NCBI GenBank assembly: GCA_902474645.1
Contig: CABRWN010000110.1
Location: forward strand, 1 to 7,198
DNA from: an uncultured Collinsella sp.
Lineage (GTDB): Bacteria; Actinomycetota; Coriobacteriia; Coriobacteriales; Coriobacteriaceae
Reading direction: 5' to 3'
DNA length: 7,198 nt
Below are positions 6,364 to 7,198 of the stretch, in pieces (the stretch's first letter is position 1; each line of letters begins with the position of its first letter). Position numbers and translations under genes: made by a program. The notes beneath the pieces were generated by a model. It saw nothing but the letters and a program-made list of their open reading frames with translations, ran no database searches and had not been told where the DNA came from.

Positions 6364-7198
6364 TTATTTAGCAGAGACCTTGCCGCTGGCGTCCTTGACG
6401 ACCTTCATGGCAGAGACGGGGATAAAGCCCTGCTCCTCGACGAGTTTGCCCTGGACGTCGTCGGAAAGCATGAACTCCAGGAAGGCCTTGGTGGCCTCGT
6501 CGGCGTCCTTGGAGCAGTACATGTGCTCGGTAGCCCAGATCTTGAAGGAGTCATCAGTGACATTCTTGCTCTTGGGCTCGACGCCCTCGACCTTGATGGC
6601 GTTGAACTTGGAGTCATCGAAGTGCGAGAAGTCGAGGTAGGAGATGGCGTTGTCGGTGCTGGCCATCTGAGTCTGGACGTCGCCGGACTTGTCGAGCTCG
6701 GCATCGCCCTTAAAGTCGACGGCCTCGTCGCCAAAGACGGCGGCCTCGAAGGTGGCACGGGTACCGGAGCCGGCCTTGCGGTTGAGAACGACGATGGTGG
6801 CGTCGTCGCCGCCGACCTCCTTCCAGTTGGTAATCTGACCGGAGAAGATACCCTTGAGCTGCTCGAGGGACAGGTCGTCGACCTTGACGTTCTTGGAGAC
6901 GACGGGGCCCATGCCCACGACGGCGACCTCGTGGTCGACGAGGTTCTTGACCTGGTCGGCCTCAAGCTTGGTCTCGGCGAAGACGTCGGAGTTGCCGATG
7001 GTGACGGTGCCGGCGGCGACAGCGGTCAGGCCCTTGCCCGAACCGTTACCCGAGCCGGAAACGGAGACATCGGGGTTGGTGTCCATGAACTTCTCGGCAG
7101 CGGCCTCGACGAGAGCCTGGAACGAAGAGGCGCCGTCGTAGGTCACCTCGCCGGAGACGGACTCGGCAGTAGCAGCGGCGCTACCCTTGTCGGCGGCG
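6364..7198 (-). CDS. pstS: Phosphate-binding protein PstS (N-terminus beyond the window)
   Basis: PstS is the extracytoplasmic receptor that binds phosphate and delivers it to PstC-PstA. In Gram-positive bacteria it is normally a lipoprotein. The visible 277 residues begin with an Ala/Ser-rich linker (AADKGSAAATAESVSGE), as found between a lipid-anchored cysteine and the mature domain. The binding-protein fold follows: TYDGASSFQALVEAAAEKF, SGNGSGKGL, GTVTIGNSD, and RKAGSGTRATFE. The serine- and threonine-rich phosphate loops are typical of PstS. The frame is open to the right edge, so the signal peptide, the lipobox and the promoter with any Pho box are outside. The GTG at 7146 is not the real start, since it lies within the first strand of the domain and the open frame continues upstream. 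It is the first visible gene of the operon; the stop is TAA at 6364. Confidence 0.95.
   Translation of the reverse strand, partial: AADKGSAAATAESVSGEVTYDGASSFQALVEAAAEKFMDTNPDVSVSGSGNGSGKGLTAVAAGTVTIGNSDVFAETKLEADQVKNLVDHEVAVVGMGPVVSKNVKVDDLSLEQLKGIFSGQITNWKEVGGDDATIVVLNRKAGSGTRATFEAAVFGDEAVDFKGDAELDKSGDVQTQMASTDNAISYLDFSHFDDSKFNAIKVEGVEPKSKNVTDDSFKIWATEHMYCSKDADEATKAFLEFMLSDDVQGKLVEEQGFIPVSAMKVVKDASGKVSAK

Noticed and set aside
6364..7146. PstS starting at the GTG at 7146
   Set aside because: The reading frame stays open to the window edge with a typical lipoprotein linker, so the gene is truncated by the window rather than starting here.
1..7198. Defence system, mobile element, CRISPR array or tRNA
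   Set aside because: No transposase, integrase, direct-repeat array or cloverleaf could be seen. The gene content is housekeeping transport, an ABC-F ATPase, a phosphatase and a metal regulator.

Overview
The window looks like chromosomal DNA of a GC-rich Gram-positive bacterium. The GC-rich third codon positions, compact same-strand operons, a short DtxR/MntR-type regulator and a Pst phosphate importer fit an actinomycetote. I suspect the Coriobacteriia (Collinsella-like), but that is an inference from style, not a database match. All six convincing genes are on the minus strand, so the story reads from right to left.

Right part (7198 down to 3643): a phosphate-specific ABC importer operon, pstS-pstC-pstA-pstB. 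It is tightly packed: 24 nt between pstS and pstC, an 8-nt overlap between pstC and pstA (GTG start), and a 4-nt ATGA overlap between pstA and pstB. PstS runs off the right edge, so its signal sequence and the operon promoter are outside the window. PstS captures phosphate, PstC and PstA form the membrane channel, and PstB hydrolyses ATP. A strong intrinsic terminator (3550-3589) follows pstB, and no phoU gene lies between it and the next unrelated gene.

Middle part (3434 down to 798): a two-gene unit. It holds a duplicated-ATPase ABC-F protein of the Uup-like type and, 6 nt after it, a Cof-type HAD phosphatase. The unit ends in an intrinsic terminator (738-774). The spacer in front of it (3435-3549) carries a small imperfect inverted repeat that resembles a dispersed REP-like element.

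Left part (610 down to 1): a 129-residue DtxR/MntR-family metal-dependent repressor. In front of it is a cluster of repeated half-sites (AAAGTTAGCC and its complement) whose GTTAGCC core matches the centre of the classical DtxR operator, which suggests autoregulation. The last 220 bases hold no convincing gene, only small hairpins.

I found no mobile element, CRISPR array, RNA gene or new multi-gene system. The most interesting items are the regulator's mixed metal-site residues with its operator cluster, and the repeat-like intergenic sequences.
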